Source: an uncultured Arenimonas sp.
GTDB taxonomy: Bacteria; Pseudomonadota; Gammaproteobacteria; Xanthomonadales; Xanthomonadaceae
Length of the DNA: 6,046 nt
Direction of reading: 5' to 3'
Assembly (NCBI GenBank): GCA_946885815.1
Contig: CAMPHE010000120.1
Coordinates: 1 to 6,046 of the forward strand
The position numbers were made by a program, and so were the translations under genes. Shown here one piece after another: positions 5,113-6,046 of the stretch. The number at the start of each line of letters is the position of its first letter. The first letter of the stretch is position 1. Below the pieces are notes generated by a model. The model saw only the letters and a list, made by a program, of their open reading frames with translations. It was not told the DNA's origin and did not search any database.

Positions 5113-5213
5113 GGTGGCGTGGTCTCGCATGCCGTGAAAGCTGCATGAACCGTGCCATGCGCCGTCGCCGTTCCAGATCAAAGGGTTACGCGCGAAGACG
5201 GAGTGTCCGGCGG

Positions 5214-5238
5214 TGTCCGCGCCCGCGCCCGGCGGACA
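5214..5238 (-). terminator. Inverted repeat just after the SDR stop codon, possible terminator stem
   Basis: TGTCCGC (5214-5220) and GCGGACA (5232-5238) form a perfect 7-bp stem with an 11-nt GC-rich loop, starting about 10 nt past the SDR TAG on the minus strand. No T-run follows, so it may end transcription only weakly or only stabilise the 3' end. Confidence 0.35.
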
Positions 5239-5247
5239 GCGGACGCC

Positions 5248-5955
5248 CTACCAGGGGAGCGGCGCCCCGTCGTGGTCCACGAACTCCCCGGCCGGCACGC
5301 CGGGCTGCGCCGCGATCGTCGCCAGCATCGACGCGACCGAGGCCTGCGGCGTCAGCGGCGCCCGCGCGCCGCCCATCGCGGTGCTGACCCAGCCGGGGCT
5401 CACCGCGAGCACGCCGACGCCCTGCGGATTGAGCGCCTGCGCGAGCAGCGCGGTGGCCATGTTCAGCGCGGCCTTGCTGATCGAATAGCTCGGCGTGCCG
5501 AAGCCGGACAGGCGCGCGATCGAACCCATCGACGAGGAGAGGTTCACCACCCGCGCCCGCGTGCCGGCGGCGAGCCGCGGCGCGAACGCCTGCGCGAGCA
5601 GGAACGGCCCGGCGACGTTGACCGTGAACGTGCGCGTCATCGTTTCCTGCGCCACCTGCCCGAAGCGTTCGCCGGACGCCAGCATGCCGGCGTTGTTCAC
5701 GAGCAGGTCGATCGACGAGAGCCGCGCCGACACGGCGGCGACGAAAGCGTCGCGGCTCGCGGGGTCGCCGACGTCGAGCGGCAGCACGGTCAGTCGACCC
5801 GCGGACGCGTCCGCCATCGTCTGCAGCGCGGTCGCCTCCGTCGGGGCGCGGCAGCCGGCGATCACCGTGTCGCCGCGTGCGAGCAGCTGTCGCGCGAACT
5901 CGAGCCCGAGCCCGCGATTGGCGCCGGTCACCACGCTGTTCCCGCCGTTCGTCAT
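5248..5955 (-). CDS. Short-chain dehydrogenase/reductase (SDR) family oxidoreductase
   Basis: This 235-residue classical SDR is an NAD(P)(H)-dependent cytoplasmic oxidoreductase. The Rossmann motif is VVTGANRGLG (T10-G17, TGxxxGxG), and LDV (60-62) caps the adenine pocket. Also present are NNAG (87-90), the structural Asn in FTVNVAGP (Asn113), the catalytic serine region NLSSSMGS (138-145) and the active-site YSISK (Tyr157, Lys161), followed by SPGWVST. All tetrad residues are present, so it should be active. Arg36 in AGCR and the Arg in the Gly-rich loop suggest NADPH preference, an inference only. The pattern resembles the C-factor/sniffer-like carbonyl-reductase branch, but the substrate cannot be read from sequence. 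It ends at DGAPLPW, typical of that branch. The ATG at 5955 places the Rossmann strand at residues 7-10. It is probably monocistronic, with 147 bp to the next gene. Confidence 0.93.
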   Translation of the reverse strand: MTNGGNSVVTGANRGLGLEFARQLLARGDTVIAGCRAPTEATALQTMADASAGRLTVLPLDVGDPASRDAFVAAVSARLSSIDLLVNNAGMLASGERFGQVAQETMTRTFTVNVAGPFLLAQAFAPRLAAGTRARVVNLSSSMGSIARLSGFGTPSYSISKAALNMATALLAQALNPQGVGVLAVSPGWVSTAMGGARAPLTPQASVASMLATIAAQPGVPAGEFVDHDGAPLPW

Positions 5956-6001
5956 CGCTGCCGTCCCGCTCCGCGTTCCGCCGCTGCATGGCCACCGGCC
6001 T

Positions 6002-6007
6002 AGTGTA
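6002..6007 (-). promoter_or_regulatory. Weak candidate -10 box of the SDR gene
   Basis: On the minus strand this reads TACACT, about 46 bp before the ATG at 5955. It is the only AT-richer hexamer on that strand in the upstream region. No -35 match is visible at the expected distance. Confidence 0.25.
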
Positions 6008-6025
6008 TGCGCCGCCCGATGCGGC

Positions 6026-6037
6026 TAGGATGCGGCC
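6026..6037 (+). promoter_or_regulatory. Possible -10-like box for a gene beyond the right edge
   Basis: TAGGATGCGGCC resembles the CATAATGCGGCC and CATAATGCCGCC boxes seen before two genes in this window, facing right off the window end. It suggests a plus-strand gene divergent from the SDR gene starting just outside. GATGCGGC is also repeated directly 11 bp apart here (6019-6026 and 6030-6037). Confidence 0.25.
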
Positions 6038-6046
6038 TCCACGGCA

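Noticed and set aside
4231..5148. Long plus-strand open frame across trmL and the small exported protein gene
   Set aside because: Composition is Arg/Gly/Ala/His shadow sequence; trmL on the minus strand is unmistakable over half of the span.
5143..5160. GCATG/CATGC inverted repeat upstream of the small exported protein gene
   Set aside because: The arms are only 5 bp with an 8-base spacer in a region full of GCATG words; this is not above chance.
5152..6003. Plus-strand open frame of about 280 codons opposite the SDR gene
   Set aside because: It is Arg-rich and motif-free, while the minus strand encodes a complete SDR with all catalytic residues.

Overview
The window is GC-rich with very strong G/C bias at codon third positions. 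It carries a xanthomonad-type GGAGCGGCTTCAGCCGC repeat, a protein resembling the Ax21 outer-membrane family, and a SecB chaperone. Together these point to a gammaproteobacterium of the Xanthomonadaceae/Lysobacteraceae (Lysobacter, Luteimonas or Xanthomonas relatives). This placement is inferred from gene content and style, not from a marker-gene comparison.

Layout. The left edge holds the N-terminal part of hemD (uroporphyrinogen-III synthase) on the minus strand. It is interrupted by a short segment (about 1-55) in which HemD-like sequence reads on the opposite strand. Divergent from it, on the plus strand, run a YiiD-type hotdog thioesterase gene (464-925), a small lipoprotein gene (933-1349), a membrane-anchored rhodanese gene (1417-1848), secB (1941-2456) and gpsA (2470-3510). 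A xanthomonad extragenic palindromic repeat (3507-3561) ends the plus-strand run and supplies the gpsA stop codon. From there to the right edge all genes are on the minus strand. In transcription order these are an SDR oxidoreductase (5955-5248), a small exported protein of unknown function (5100-4759), trmL (4731-4267) and an Ax21-like outer-membrane beta-barrel gene (4131-3586). No stretch longer than 300 bases lacks a gene, and no tRNA, rRNA, CRISPR array or insertion sequence was seen.

How the genes relate. Rhodanese-secB-gpsA plus nearby trmL is a rearranged form of the enterobacterial cluster yibN-grxC-secB-gpsA-cysE-trmL. Here grxC and cysE are absent, trmL is inverted, and the Ax21-like gene lies between gpsA and trmL. 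SecB would hold exported precursors such as the Ax21-like barrel unfolded for SecA. GpsA makes sn-glycerol-3-phosphate for phospholipid synthesis. TrmL methylates the tRNA wobble base. The rest are housekeeping or poorly characterised genes.

The window is mostly ordinary chromosome, and I see no convincing new defence or mobile system. The observations most worth checking are the strand flip inside hemD at the left edge (possible fold-back chimera), the repeat that provides the gpsA stop codon, and the recurring [CG]ATAAT-N6-ATG arrangement, which suggests leaderless transcripts.
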